Shown: piece by piece, positions 63,623 through 64,000 of the stretch
Layout of the letters: each line of letters begins with the position of its first letter
Position numbering within the stretch: position 1 is the stretch's first letter
Notes under the pieces: generated by a model
The model's input: the letters and a program-made list of their open reading frames with translations, nothing else
The model's database searches: none
Told to the model about the DNA's origin: nothing
Assembly (NCBI RefSeq): GCF_014654675.1
Contig: NZ_BNBC01000006.1
Span: forward strand, 62,001-126,000
Length of the DNA: 64,000 nucleotides
Source of the DNA: Streptomyces spiralis
GTDB lineage: Bacteria; Actinomycetota; Actinomycetes; Streptomycetales; Streptomycetaceae
Reading direction: 5' to 3'
Made by a program: the position numbers and the translations under genes

Positions 63623-64000
63623 CACACCCGGTCCGGTGCCGTCGCCCGACAGCCCGGCACCGAAGAACAGGGGCTTCCCCCGGCACCGCTGTGCCGAGGG
63701 GAGCCCCTTTCTCCTGGACATCACGATCGGCCTTGCCTTCCGGGTGTCGCCGCCCGGGGTGCTGCTGGGACGCGACGAAGGAGGTCTCGACGCGACTGGG
63801 AGACGCGTATCCGACTGTCGCCGAGGACGTCCGCAGCCGCTAGAAGCGCGCAGCGCACCCGTGGCCGAGGATCCGGCAGCACGGTGCCCCGCACGACGCC
63901 AGGGGTCCGACGTGGGCCGCGGTCGGACCTTGAGCGGGTTCGAAACCGCATGTCGAGCGGTGATCCCTCCTGCTACTGTCACCCTGCTCGCGCAGGGCTG
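63623..64000. other. 378-bp end of window without a clear gene
   Basis: Contains the FG-GAP gene terminator at 63669-63708. The remainder shows no convincing frame with a ribosome site; a gene may begin beyond 64000. Confidence 0.5.
63669..63708 (+). terminator. Hairpin terminator of the FG-GAP gene
   Basis: AGGGGCTTCCCCCGGCAC pairs with GTGCCGAGGGGAGCCCCT at 16 of 18 positions around a 4-nt loop and is followed by TTTCT. Confidence 0.8.

Overview
The window is high-GC DNA from a Streptomyces chromosome. Coding frames end almost every codon in G or C, GTG and TTG starts are frequent, and the housekeeping order is one I recall from the S. coelicolor SCO3640-SCO3700 area: kynurenine genes, fbaA, pyrE, clpB, the dnaK-grpE-dnaJ-hspR operon and dcd. 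That synteny is from memory and was not checked by search.

Layout. 1-12,800 holds a tryptophan-to-anthranilate operon (kynA, kynU, hydrolase), a DUF3151 protein, an MFS exporter, fbaA, pyrE, an aldose-1-epimerase-like protein, a membrane-anchored SRPBCC protein, a two-component system and a membrane-bound spermidine-synthase-like protein. 12,800-21,800 holds DUF2617, a Cys/His/Gly/Ser repeat protein, a SUKH immunity-like protein, an aminotransferase, a PIG-V-like glycosyltransferase, a YbjN protein and clpB. 21,900-26,300 holds an F420/PPOX-type protein and an unusual cluster: a small secreted peptide, a shortened Rieske-like protein and three paralogous TrmB-like/LuxR-type regulators. 26,400-37,990 holds an orphan sugar-binding lipoprotein, the HspR-controlled chaperone operon, a degenerate MraY-like protein, an EtfD-like iron-sulfur membrane reductase, an ABM protein and a Yip1-family protein.

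38,072-50,768 is a 12.7-kb integrative and conjugative element of the actinomycete (AICE) type. It carries a serine integrase, RepSA-like initiator, cytosine methyltransferase, Spd proteins, a TraSA/FtsK translocase, an operator region, an XRE regulator and a DinD/antirepressor-like protein. It is inserted in the 3' end of a chromosomal phosphoribosyltransferase gene. The displaced native tail survives at the left end, and the element supplies a substitute C-terminus at the right end.

50,700-64,000 holds the hybrid phosphoribosyltransferase, dcd and tRNA-Gly(CCC), then a second, degenerate 3.6-kb island bounded by the tRNA 3' end and a partial copy of it. The island has SRPBCC genes, a quinone oxidoreductase and a TetR regulator, but no recombinase. 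After it come a DUF2867 SDR-photolyase pair, a LysR regulator, a tautomerase, a membrane protein and a secreted FG-GAP repeat protein.

How the parts connect. Two heat-shock loci (clpB and dnaK) carry HspR operators (HAIR), and hspR is the last gene of the dnaK operon, so the loop is closed inside the window. Many gene pairs overlap by 4 nt (ATGA or GTGA), which indicates translational coupling in the kyn, two-component, dnaK and conjugation operons. No CRISPR array, IS element or rRNA was seen.
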